Assembly (NCBI RefSeq): GCF_051401765.1
Contig: NW_027480422.1
Span: forward strand, 15,084,001-15,148,000
From: Calliopsis andreniformis
Lineage: Eukaryota > Arthropoda > Insecta > Hymenoptera > Andrenidae
Length of the DNA: 64,000 nt
Direction: 5' to 3'
This document shows positions 50,501 to 61,640 of the stretch, piece by piece. The position numbers and the translations under genes are program-made. The notes below the pieces were generated by a model. That model was not told the DNA's origin. It made no database searches and saw only the letters and a list, made by a program, of their open reading frames with translations. Numbering within the stretch: position 1 is the first letter of the stretch; the number at the start of each line of letters is the position of its first letter.

Positions 50501-51985
50501 CTAGGTTGCGCGGAACGTAGAAATGGCCATATCTTTCAGACTGGTAGCAATTATTCCTGTTATACGATGAAAAAAATGTTGTATTTTTATTGTATTTTAT
50601 GCTTCAGGCGTTGACTTCTAAGGCCCTAACTATTCGATGTGGTGGAGCAACGCCCTTGAGCGAAGCCTAGGTTGCCCGGAACGTAAAAATGACCTGTACT
50701 TTCACACTGGTTTCAATTATTCGTTTTATACAATGGAAAAACTGTTCTATTCATTTTGTATTTTATGCTTCGGGCGTTGACTTCTATGGCCCTAACTATT
50801 CGATCTGGTGGAGCAACGCCCTAGAGTGAAGCCTAGGTCGCCCGAAACGTGGAAATGACCATTACTTTCACTCTGGTTGCAATTATTCCAGCTATACGAT
50901 GGACAAACTGTTGGATTTTGATTGTACTTTATACTTCTGGCGTTGACTTCTAAGGCCCTAGGTATTCGATCTGGTGTAGCAATGCCTCAGAGTTAAGTCT
51001 AGGATGCCCATAACGTAGAAATGTCTATTACTTTCACACTGGTTGCAATTATTCGTTTTATACGATGGAAAAACTGTTGGATTTTGATTGTACTTTATGC
51101 TTCAGGCGTTGACTTCTTAGGCCCTAACTATTCGCTCTGGTGGAACAACGCCCTAGGGTGAAGCCTAGGTTGCCCGGAACGTAGAAATGACCATTACCAT
51201 CACACTGTTTGCGATTATTCATTTTATACGATGGAAAAACTGTTGTACATATATCGTATTTTATGCTTCTAGCGCAGACTTCTTAGGCCCTAACTATTCG
51301 ATCAGGTGGAGCAACGCCCTAGGGTGAAGCCTAGGTTGCCCGGAACGTAGAAATGACCATAACTTTCATACTGGTTGCAATTATTCGTTTTATACGATGG
51401 AAAAAATGTTGTATTTATATTGTATTTTATGCTTCAGGCGTTGACTTCTTAGGCCCTCACTATTCGATGTGGTTGAGCAACGACCTAGAGTGAAGCCTAG
51501 GTTGCCCGGAACGTAGAAATGACCATAACTTTCATACTGGTTGCAATTATTCGTTTTATACGATGGAAAAACTGTTGTATTTATATTGTATTTTATGCTT
51601 CTGGCATTGACTTCTAAGGCCCTAGCTATTCCATCTGGTGCAGCAACGCCCTAGAGTGGAGCCTAGGTCGCCCGAAACGTGAAAATGACCATTACTTTCA
51701 CTCTGTTGCAATTATTCCAGCTATACGATGGACAAACTGTTGGATTTTGATTGTACTTTATGCTTCAGGCGTTGACTTCTTAGGCCCTAACTATTCGCTC
51801 TGGTGGAACAACGCCCTAGGGTGAAGCCTAGGTTGCCCGGAACGTAGAAATGACCATTACCATCACACTGTTTGCGATTATTCATTTTATACGATGGTAA
51901 AACTGTTGTACATATATCGTACTTTATGCTTCTGGCGTTGACTTCTTAGGCCCTAACTATTCGATCAGGTGGAGCAACGCCCTAG
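44508..51985 (+). repeat. 45-monomer higher-order unit, copy 2
   Basis: Direct tandem partner of 37,041-44,518. The two copies share the 11 bases CAACGCCCTAG at the join (44,508-44,518), after which copy 1 leads into copy 2 (AGTGAAG) and copy 2 leads out (GGTGAAG at 51,986). A 7.5-kb copy with no visible change is the youngest event in the window, or an assembly duplication. The minus-strand frame of 87 codons at 48,402-48,665 is the exact copy of the one at 40,935. Confidence 0.94.
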
Positions 51986-52420
51986 GGTGAAGCCTAGGTT
52001 GCCCGGAACGTAGAAATGACCATAACTTTCATACTGGTTGCAATTATTCGTTTTATACGATTGAAAAACTGTTCTATTACTTTTGTATTTTGTGCTTCGG
52101 GCGTTGACTTCTAAGGCCCCAACTATTCGATCTGGTGGAGCACCGCCCTAGAGTGAAGCCTAGGTTGCTGGGAATGTAGAATTGACCATTACCTTCACAC
52201 TGTTTGCGATTATTCCTTTTATACGACGGTAAAACTGTTGTTCATATATCGTATTTTATGCTTCTGGCGTTGACTTCTTAGGCCCTAACTATTCGATCAG
52301 GTGGAGCAACGCCCTAGGGTGAATCCTAGGTTGCCCGGAACGTAGAAATGACCATTGCCTTCACACTGTTTGCAAATATACATTATATACGATGGAAAAG
52401 CTGTGGTATCTATTTTGTAT
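51870..52420 (+). repeat. Block shared with 55,688-56,238
   Basis: Offset 3,818 (exactly 23 x 166). Shared rare words: ATACGATTGAAAAACTG with TTTTGTATTTTGTGC, GGTGGAGCACCGCC, GGTTGCTGGGAATGTAG and GTTGTTCATATATCG. It ends near 52,420, where the left copy has CTTCGGGCG and the right copy CTTCTGGCGCTG. The offset equals the left-hand 23-mer unit in monomer count, but the sequence is unrelated to it. Confidence 0.83.
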
Positions 52421-53044
52421 TTTATGCTTCGGGCGTTGACTTCTAAGGCCCTAACTATTCGATCTGGTGGAGCAACGCCCTAGAGTGAAGCCTAGGTTGC
52501 CCGGAACATAGAAATGACCATTACCTTCACACTGTTTGCGATTATTCATTTTATACGATGGCAAAACTGTTGTACATATATCGTATTTTATGCTTCTGGC
52601 GTTGACTTCTTAGGCCCTAACTATTCGATCCGGTGGAACAACGCCCTAGGGTGAAGCCTAGGTTGCTCGGAACGTAGAAATGACCATTACCTTCACACTG
52701 TTTCGGATTATTCATTTTATACGATGGTAAAACTGTTGTACATATATCGTATTTTATGCTTCTGGCGTTGACTTCTTAGGCCCTTACTATTCGATCAGGT
52801 GGAGCAACTCCCTAGGGTGAAGCCTAGGTTGCCCGGAACGTAGAAATGGCCATAACTTTCATACTGGTTGCAATTATTCGTTTTATACGATGGAAAAACT
52901 GTTGTATTTATATTGTATTTTATGCTTCAGGCGTTGACTTCTTAGGCCCTAACTATTCGCTCTGGTGGAACAACGCCCTAGGGTGAAGCCTAGGTTGCCC
53001 GGAACGTAGAAATGACCATTACCTTCACACTGCTTGCGATTATT

Positions 53045-53810
53045 CGTTTTATACGTTGGAAAAACTGTTGTATTAATTTGGTATTTGGTGCTTCTGGCGT
53101 TGACTTCTTAGGCCCTAACTATTCGATCCGGTGGAGCAACGCCCTAGAGTGAAGCCTAGGTTGCCCGGAATGTAGAAATGACCATCACTTTCACACTGGT
53201 TGCAATTATTCTTGTTATACGATGGAAAAACTGTTGTATTTATTTTGTATTTTATGCTTCTGGCGTTGACTTCTTAGGCCCTAACTTTTCGATCAGGTGG
53301 AGCAACACCCTAGGGTGAAGCCTAGGTTGCCCGGAACGTAGAAATGACCATAACTTTCATACTGGTTGCAATTATTCGTTTTATACGATGGAAAAACTGT
53401 TGTATTTATTTTGTATTTGGTGCTTCTGGCGTTGACTTCTTAGGCCCTAACTGTTAGATGTGGAGGACCTACGCCCTAGAGTGAAGCCTAGGTTGCCCGG
53501 AACGTAGAAATGACCATAACTTTCATACTGGTTGCAATTATTCGTTTTATACGATGGAAAAACTGTTGTATTTATATTGTATTTTATGCTTCTGGCATTG
53601 ACTTCTTAGGCCCTAACTATTCGATGTGGTTGAGCAACGCCCTAGAGTGAAGCCTATGTTGCCCGGAACGTAGAAATGACCATTACCTTCACACTGTTTG
53701 CGATTATTCATTTTATACGATGGTAAAACTGTTGTAGTTATTTTGTATTTTATGCTTCTGGCATTGACTTCTAAGGCCCTAGCTATTCCATCTGGTGGAG
53801 CAACGCCCTA
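53045..53810 (+). repeat. 8-monomer-offset block, copy 1
   Basis: Matches about 54,373-55,138 at offset 1,328 (exactly 8 x 166). Markers are ATACGTTGGAAAAAC followed by TATTAATTTGGTATTTGG, ACTGTTAGATGTGGAGG, and TTGTAGTTATTTTG. Differences include GGACCTACG versus GGACCAACG and GACTTCTTAGG versus GACTGCTTAGG. It is therefore older than the large tandem units. Confidence 0.83.
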
Positions 53811-54372
53811 GAGTGGAGCCTAGGTCGCCCGAAACGTAGAAGTGACCATTACTTTCACTCTGGTTGCAATTATTCCAGCTATACGATGGAAAGACTGTTG
53901 TACTTATATAATATTTTATGCTTCAGGCGTTGACTTCTAAGGGCGTAGCTATTCGATGTGGTGGAGAAACGCCCTAGAGTGAAGCCTAGGTTGCCCGGAA
54001 AGCAGAAATGACCATTACCTCCACACTGTTTGCATTTATTCATTTTATACGATGGAAAAACTGTTGTATTTATATTGTATTTTATGCTTCAGGCGTTGAC
54101 TTCTTAGGCCCTAACTATTCGCTCTGGTGGAACAACACCCTAGGGTGAAGCCTAGGTTGCCCGGAACGTAGAAATGACCATTACCTTCACACTGCTTGCG
54201 ATTATTCATTTTATACGATGGTAAAACTGTTGTACAGATATCGTATTTTATGTTTCTGGCGTTGACTCCTTAGGCCCTAACTATTCGATTAGGTGGAGCA
54301 ACGCCCTAGGGTGAAGCCTAGGTTGCCCGGAACGCAGAAATGACCGTAACTTTCATACTGGTTGCAATTATT

Positions 54373-55138
54373 CGTTTTATACGTTGGAAAAACTGTTGTA
54401 TTAATTTGGTATTTGGTGCTTCTGGCGTTGACTTCTTAGGCCCTAACTATTCGATCCGGTGGAGCAACGCCCTAGAGTGAAGCCTAGGTTGCCCGGAATG
54501 TAGAAATGAACATCACTTTCACACTGGTTGCAATTGTTCTTGTTATACGATGGAAAAACTGTTGTATTTATTTTGTATTTTATGCTTCTGGCGTTGACTT
54601 CTTAGGCCCTAACTATTCGATCAGGTGGAGCAACGCCCTAGGGTGAAGCCTAGGTTGCCCGGAACGTAGAAATGACCATAACTTTCATACTGGTTGCAAT
54701 TATTCGTTTTATACGATGGAAAAACTGTTGTATTTATTTTGTATTTGGTGCTTCTGGCGTTGACTTCTTAGGCCCTAACTGTTAGATGTGGAGGACCAAC
54801 GCCCTAGAGTGAAGCCTAGGTTGCCCGGAACGTAGAAATGACCATAACTTTCATACTGGTTGCAATTATTCGTTTTATACGATGGAAAAACTGTTGTATT
54901 TATATTGTATTTTATGCTTCTGGCATTGACTGCTTAGGCCCTAACTATTCGATGTGGTTGAGCAACGCCCTAGAGCGAAGCCTAGGTTGCCCGGAACGTA
55001 GAAATGACCATTACCTTCACACTGTTTGCGATTATTCATTTTATACGATGGTAAAACTGTTGTAGTTATTTTGTATTTTATGCTTCTGGCATTGACTTCT
55101 AAGGCCCTAGCTATTCCATCTGGTGCAGAAACGCCCTA
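54373..55138 (+). repeat. 8-monomer-offset block, copy 2
   Basis: Partner of 53,045-53,810. It leaves the common sequence around 55,120, where GGTGCAGAAACG replaces GGTGGAGCAACG. A 75-codon open frame within it (54,838-55,065) is satellite only. Confidence 0.82.
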
Positions 55139-56739
55139 GAGTGGAGACTAGGTCGCCCGAAACGTGGAAATGTCCATTACTTTCACTCTGGTTGCAATTA
55201 TTCCAGCTATACGATGGACAAACTGTTGGATTTTGATTGTACTTTATGCTTCAGGCGTTGACTTCTTAGGCCCTAACTATTCGCTCTGGTGGAACAACGC
55301 CCTAGGGTGAAGCCTAGGTTCCCCGGAACGTAGAAATGACCATTACCATCACACTGTTTGCGATTATTCATTTTATACGATGGTAAAACTGTTGTACATA
55401 TATCGTATTTTATGCTTCTGGCATTGACTTCTAAGGCCCTAACTATTCGATGTGGTGGAGCAACGTCCTAGAGTGAAGCCTAGGTTGCCCGGAACGTAGA
55501 AATGACCATAGCTTTCACACTGGTTTCAATTATTCGTTTTATACAATGGAAAAACTGTTCTATTTATTTTGTATTTTATGCTTCGGGCGTTGACTTCTAT
55601 GGCCCTAACTATTCGATCTGGTGGAGCAACGCCCTAGAGTGAAGCCTAGGTTGCCCGGAACGTAGAAATGACCATTACCTTCACACTGTTTGCGATTATT
55701 CATTTTATACGATGGTAAAACTGTTGTACATATATCGTATTTTATGCTTCTGGCGTTGACTTCTTAGGCCCTAACTATTCGATCAGGTGGAGCAACGCCC
55801 TAGGGTGAAGCCTAGGGTGCCCGGAACGTAGAAATGACCATAACTTTCATACTGGTTGCAATTATTCGTTTTATACGATTGAAAAACTGTTCTATTTCTT
55901 TTGTATTTTGTGCTTCGGGCGTTGACTTCTAAGGCCCCAACTATTCGATCTGGTGGAGCACCGCCCTAGAGTGAAGCCTAGGTTGCTGGGAATGTAGAAT
56001 TGACCATTACCTTCACACTGTTTGCGATTATTCCTTTTATACGACGCTAAAACTGTTGTTCATATATCGTATTTTATGCTTCTGGCGTTGACTTCTTAGG
56101 CCCTAACTATTCGATCAGGTGGAGCAACGCCCTAGGGTGAATCCTAGGTTGCCCGGAACGTAGACATGACCATTGCCTTCACACTGTTTGCAAATATACA
56201 TTATATACGATGGAAAAGCTGTTGTATCTATTTTGTATTCTATGCTTCTGGCGCTGACTTCTTAGGTCCTAACTATTGGATCTGGTGGAGCAACGCCCAG
56301 GGGTGTAACCTAGGTTGCGCGGAACGTAGAAATGACCATAACTTTCACACTTGTTTCAATTATTCGTTTTATACAATGGAAAAACTTTTCTATTTTTTTG
56401 TATTTTATGCTTCGGCCGTTGACTCCTAAGGCCCCAACTATTCGATCTGGTGGAGCAACGCCCTAGAGTGAAGCCTAGGTTCCCCGGAATATAGAAATGA
56501 CCATCACCTTCACACGGTTTGCGATTATTCATTTTATACGATGGTAAAACTGTTGTACATATATCGTATTTTCTGCTTCTGGCGTTGACTTCTTAGGCCC
56601 TAACTATTCCATCAGGTGGAGCAACGCCCTAGGGTGAAGTCTAGGTTGCGCGGAACGTAGAAATGACCATAACTTTCACACTGGTTGCAATTCTTCTTGT
56701 TATACGATCGAAAAACTGTTGTATTTATTTTGTATTTTA

Positions 56740-57865
56740 TGCTTCAGGCGTTGACTTCTTAGGCCCTAACTATTCGCTCTGGTGGAACAACGCCCTAGAG
56801 TGAAGCCTAGATTGCCCGGAACGTAGAAATGACCATAACTTTCATACTGGTATCAATTATTCGGTTTATACGATGGAAAAACTGTTGTATTTATATTGTA
56901 TTTTATGCTTCAGGCGTTGACTTCTTAGGCCCTAACTATTCGCTCTGGTGGAACAACGCCCTAAGGTGATGCCTAGGTTGCCCGGATCGTAGAAATGACC
57001 ATCACTTTCACACTGGTTGCAATTATTCTTGTTATACGATGGAAAAACTGTTGTATTTATTTTGTATTTTATGCTTCTGGCATTGACTTCTAAGGCCCTA
57101 GCTATTCCATCTGGTGGAGCAACGCCCTAGAGTGGAGCCTAGGTCCCCGAAACGTAGAAATGACCATTACTTTCACTCTGGTTGCAATTATTCCAGCTAT
57201 ACGGTGGACAAACTGTTGGATTTTGATTGTACTTTATACTTCTGGCGTTGACTTCTAAGGCCCTATGTATTCGATCTGGCGTATCAATGCCTCAGAGTTA
57301 AGTCTAGGATGCCCGCAACGTAGAAATGGCTATTACTTTCACACTGGTTGCAATTATTAGTTTTATACGATGGAAAATCTGTAGTACATATATCGTATTT
57401 TATGCTTCTGGCGTTGACTTCTTAGGCCCTAACTATTCCATCAGGTGGAGCAACGCCCTAGGGTGAAGCCTAGGTTGCGCGGAACGTAGAAATGACCATA
57501 ACTTTCACACTGGTTTCAATTATTCGTTTTATACAATGGAAAAACTGTTCTACTTATTTTGTATTTTATGCTTCGGCCGTTGGCTCCTAAGGCCCCAACT
57601 ATTCGATCTGGTGGAGCAACGCCCTAGAGTGAAGCCTAGGTTGCCCGGAATGTAGAAATGACCATCACCTTCACACTGGTTGCAATTATTCTTGTCATAC
57701 GATGGAAAAACTGTTGTATTTATTTTGTATTTTATGCTTCTGGCATTGACGTCTAAGGCCCTAGCTATTCCATCTGGTGGAGCAACGCCCTAGAGTGGAG
57801 CCTAGGTCGCCCGAAACGTAGAAGTGACCATTACTTTCACTCTGGTTGCAATTATTCCAGCTATA
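56740..57865 (+). repeat. Block shared with 59,393-60,518
   Basis: Offset about 2,653 (16 x 166 minus 3). Both copies have the two-base-shorter word AGGTCCCCGAAACG, GATCTGGCGTATCAATGCC and TTATTAGTTTTATACG. They part at about 57,865, where the left copy has ACGATGGAAAGACTTG (a further short loss) and the right copy ACGATTGACAAACTG. Confidence 0.84.
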
Positions 57866-59280
57866 CGATGGAAAGACTTGTACTTATATAATATTTTATG
57901 CTTCAGGCGTTGACTTCTAAGGGCGTAGCTATTCGATGTGGTGGAGAAACGCCCTAGAGTGAAGCCTAGGTTGCCCGGAAAGTAGAAATGACCATTACCT
58001 CCACGCTGTTTGCAATTATTCATTTTATACAATGGAGAAACTGTTGTATTTATATTGTTTTTTATAGTTATGGCGTTGACTTCTAAGGCCGTAGCTATTC
58101 GATGTGGTGGAGCAATGCCCTAGAGTGAAGCCTAGGATGCCTGCAACGTAGAAATGACCATATCTTTCACACTGTTTGCAATTATTCCTGTTATACGATT
58201 GAAAAGCTGTTGTATTTATATTGTATTTTATGCTTCTGGCGCTGACTTCTAAGGCGGCAGCTATTCGATGTGGTTGAGCAACGCCCTAGAGTGAAGCCTA
58301 GGTTGCCCGGAACGTAGAAATGACCATAGCTTTCACACTGTTTGCGATTATTCATTTTGCACGACGGTAAAACTGTTGTACATATATCGTATTTTATGCT
58401 TCTGGCGTTGACTTCTTAGGCCCTAACTATTCGATCAGGTGGAGCAACGCCCTAGGGTGAAGCCTAGGTTGCCCGGAACGTAGAAATGACCATTGCCTTC
58501 ACACTGTTTGCAAATATACATTATATACGATGGAAAAGCTGTTGTATCAATTTTGTATTTTATGCTTCAGGCGCTGACTTCTTAGGTCCTAACTATTGGA
58601 TCTGGTGGAGCAACGCCCAGGGGTGAAGCCTAGGTTGCACGGAACGTAGAAATGACCATAACTTTCACACTGGTTTCAATTATTCGTTTTATACAATGGA
58701 AAAACTGTTCTATTTATTTTGTATTTTATGCTTCGGGCGTTGACTTCTAAGGCCCTAACTATTCGATCTGGTGGAGCAACGCCCTAGAGTGAAGCCTAGG
58801 TTGCGCGGAACATAGAAATGACCATTACCTTCACACTGTTTGCGATTATTCATTTTATACGATGGCAAAACTGTTGTACATATATCGCATTTTATGCTTC
58901 TGCCGTTGACTTCTTAGGCCCTAACTATTCGATCAGGTGGAGCAACGCCCTAGGGTGAAGCGTAGGTTGCCCGGAACGTGGGAATGACCATTGCCTTCAC
59001 ACTGCTTGCGATTATTCGTTTTATACGATGGTAAAACTGTTGTACGTATATCGTATTTTATGTTTCTGGCGTCGACTTCTTAGGCCCTAACCATTCGATC
59101 AGGTGGAGCAACGCCCTAGGGTGAAGACTAGGTTGCCCGGAACGTAGAAATGACCGTAACTTTCATACTGGTTGCAATTATTCGTTTTATACGATGGAAG
59201 AACTGTTGTATTAATTTTGTATTTGGTGCTTCTGGCGTTGACTTCTTAGGCCCTAACTATTCGATGTGGTTGAGCAACGC

Positions 59281-59612
59281 CCTAGAGTGAAGCCTAGATT
59301 GCCCGGAACGTAGAAATGACCATAACTTTCATACTGGTATCAATTATTCGGTTTATACGATGGAAAAACTGTTGTATTTATATTGTATTTTATGCTTCAG
59401 GCGTTGACTTCTTAGGCCCTAACTATTCGCTCTGGTGGAACAACGCCCTAGAGTGAAGCCTAGATTGCCCGGAACGTAGAAATGACCATAACTTTCATAC
59501 TGGTATCAATTATTCGGTTTATACGATGGAAAAACTGTTGTATTTATATTGTATTTTATGCTTCAGGCGTTGACTTCTTAGGCCCTAACTATTCGCTCTG
59601 GTGGTACAACGC
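59281..59612 (+). repeat. Adjacent single-monomer duplication
   Basis: Two consecutive monomers (59,281-59,446 and 59,447-59,612) are near-identical, with the rare words GCCTAGATTGCCCGG, CTGGTATCAATTATTCGG and CAGGCGTTGACTTC in both. Most neighbouring monomers in the window differ at many positions, so a 1 x 166 duplication is unusual here. The same monomer occurs once at about 56,800. Confidence 0.85.
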
Positions 59613-61640
59613 CCTAGGGTGATGCCTAGGTTGCCCGGATCGTAGAAATGACCATCACTTTCACACTGGTTGCAATTATTCTTGTTATACGATGGAAAAA
59701 CTGTTGCATTTATTTTGTATTTTATGCTTCTGGCATTGACTTCTAAGGCCCTAGCTATTCCATCTGGTGGAGCAACGCCCTAGAGTGGCGCCTAGGTCCC
59801 CGAAACGTAGAAATGACCATTACTTTCACTCTGGTTGCAATTATTCCAGCTATACGGTGGACAAACTGTTGGATTTTGATTGTACTTTATACTTCTGGCG
59901 TTGACTTCTAAGGCCCTATGTATTCGATCTGGCGTATCAATGCCTCAGAGTTAAGTCTAGGATGCCCGCAACGTAGAAATGGCTATTACTTTCACACTGG
60001 TTGCAATTATTAGTTTTATACGATGGAAAAACTGTAGTACATATATCGTATTTTATGCTTCTGGCGTTGACTTCTTAGGCCCTAACTATTCCATCAGGTG
60101 GAGCAACGCCCTAGGGTGAAGCCTAGGTTGCGCGGAACGTAGAAATGACCATAACTTTCACACTGGTTTCAATTATTCGTTTTATACAATGGAAAAACTG
60201 TTCTACTTATTTTGTATTTTATGCTTCGGCCGTTGGCTCCTAAGGCCCCAACTATTCGATCTGGTGGAGCAACGCCCTAGGGTGAAGCCTAGGTTGCCCG
60301 GAACGTAGAAATGACCATTACCTTCACACTGGTTGCAATTATTCTTGTTATACGATGGAAAAACTGTTGTATTTATTTTGTATTTTATGCTTCTGGCATT
60401 GACTTCTAAGGCCCTAGCTATTCCATCTGGTGGAGCAACGCCCTAGAGTGGAGCCTAGGTCGCCCGAAACGTAGAAGTGACCATTACTTTCACTCTGGTT
60501 GCAATTATTCCAGCTATACGATTGACAAACTGTTGGATTTTGATTGTACTTTATACTTCTGGCGTTGACTTCTAAGGCCCTATGTATTCGATCTGGTGTA
60601 GCAATGCCTCAGAGTTAAGTCTAGGATGCCCGCAACGTAGAAATGGCTATTACTTTCACACTGGTTGCAATTATTCGTCTTATACGATGGAACACTGTTG
60701 TACATATATCGTATTTTATGTTTCTGGCGTTGACTTCTTAGGCCCTAACTATTCGATCAGGTGGAGCAACGCCCTAGGGTGAAGCCTAGGTTGCCCGGAA
60801 CGTAGAAATGACCATTACCTTCACACTGCTTGCGATTGTTCATTTTATACGATGGTAAAACTGTTGTACATATATCGTATTTTATGTTTCTGGCGTTGAC
60901 TTCTTAGGCCCTAACTATTCGATCAGGTGGAGCAACGCCCTAGGGTGAAGCCTAGGTTGCCCGGAACGTAGAAATGACCATAACTTTCATACTGGTTGCA
61001 ATTATTCGTTTTATACGATGGAAAAACTGTTGTATTAATTTTGTATTTGGTGCTTCTGGCGTTGACTTCTTAGGCCCTAACTATTCGCTCTGGTGGAACA
61101 ACGCCCTAGGGTGATGCCTAGGTTGCCCGGATCGTAGAAATGACCATTACTTGCACACTGGTAGCAATTATTCGTTTCATACGATGGAAAAACTGTTGTA
61201 TTTATTTTGTATTTGGTGCTTCTGGCGTTGACTTCTTAGGCCCTAACTGTTAGATGTGGAGGACCAACGCCCTAGAGTGAAGCCAAGGTTGCCCGGAACG
61301 TAAAAATGACCATATCTTTCAGACTGGTTGCAATTATTCCTATTATACGATGAAAAAAATGCTGTATTTTTATTGTATTTTATGCTTCAGGCGTTGACTT
61401 CTAAGGCCCTAACTATTCGATGTGGTGGAGCAACGCCCTTGAGCGAAGCCTAGGTTGCACGGAACGTAAAAATGACCTGTACTTTCACACTGGTTGCAAT
61501 TATTCCTGTTATACGATGGAAAAACTGTTGTACTTATGTTGTATTTTATGCTTCTGGCGTCGAATTCTAAGTCCCTAACTATTCGATCTGGTGGAGCAAC
61601 GCCCTAGAGTGAAGCCTAGGTTGCCCGGAACGTAGAAATG

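Noticed and set aside
53480..56240. Link between the 3,818-bp offset on the right and the 3,815-bp unit on the left
   Set aside because: Both are 23 monomers long, but the monomers involved are different classes and the deletions that define the left unit are absent. The agreement in count looks coincidental.
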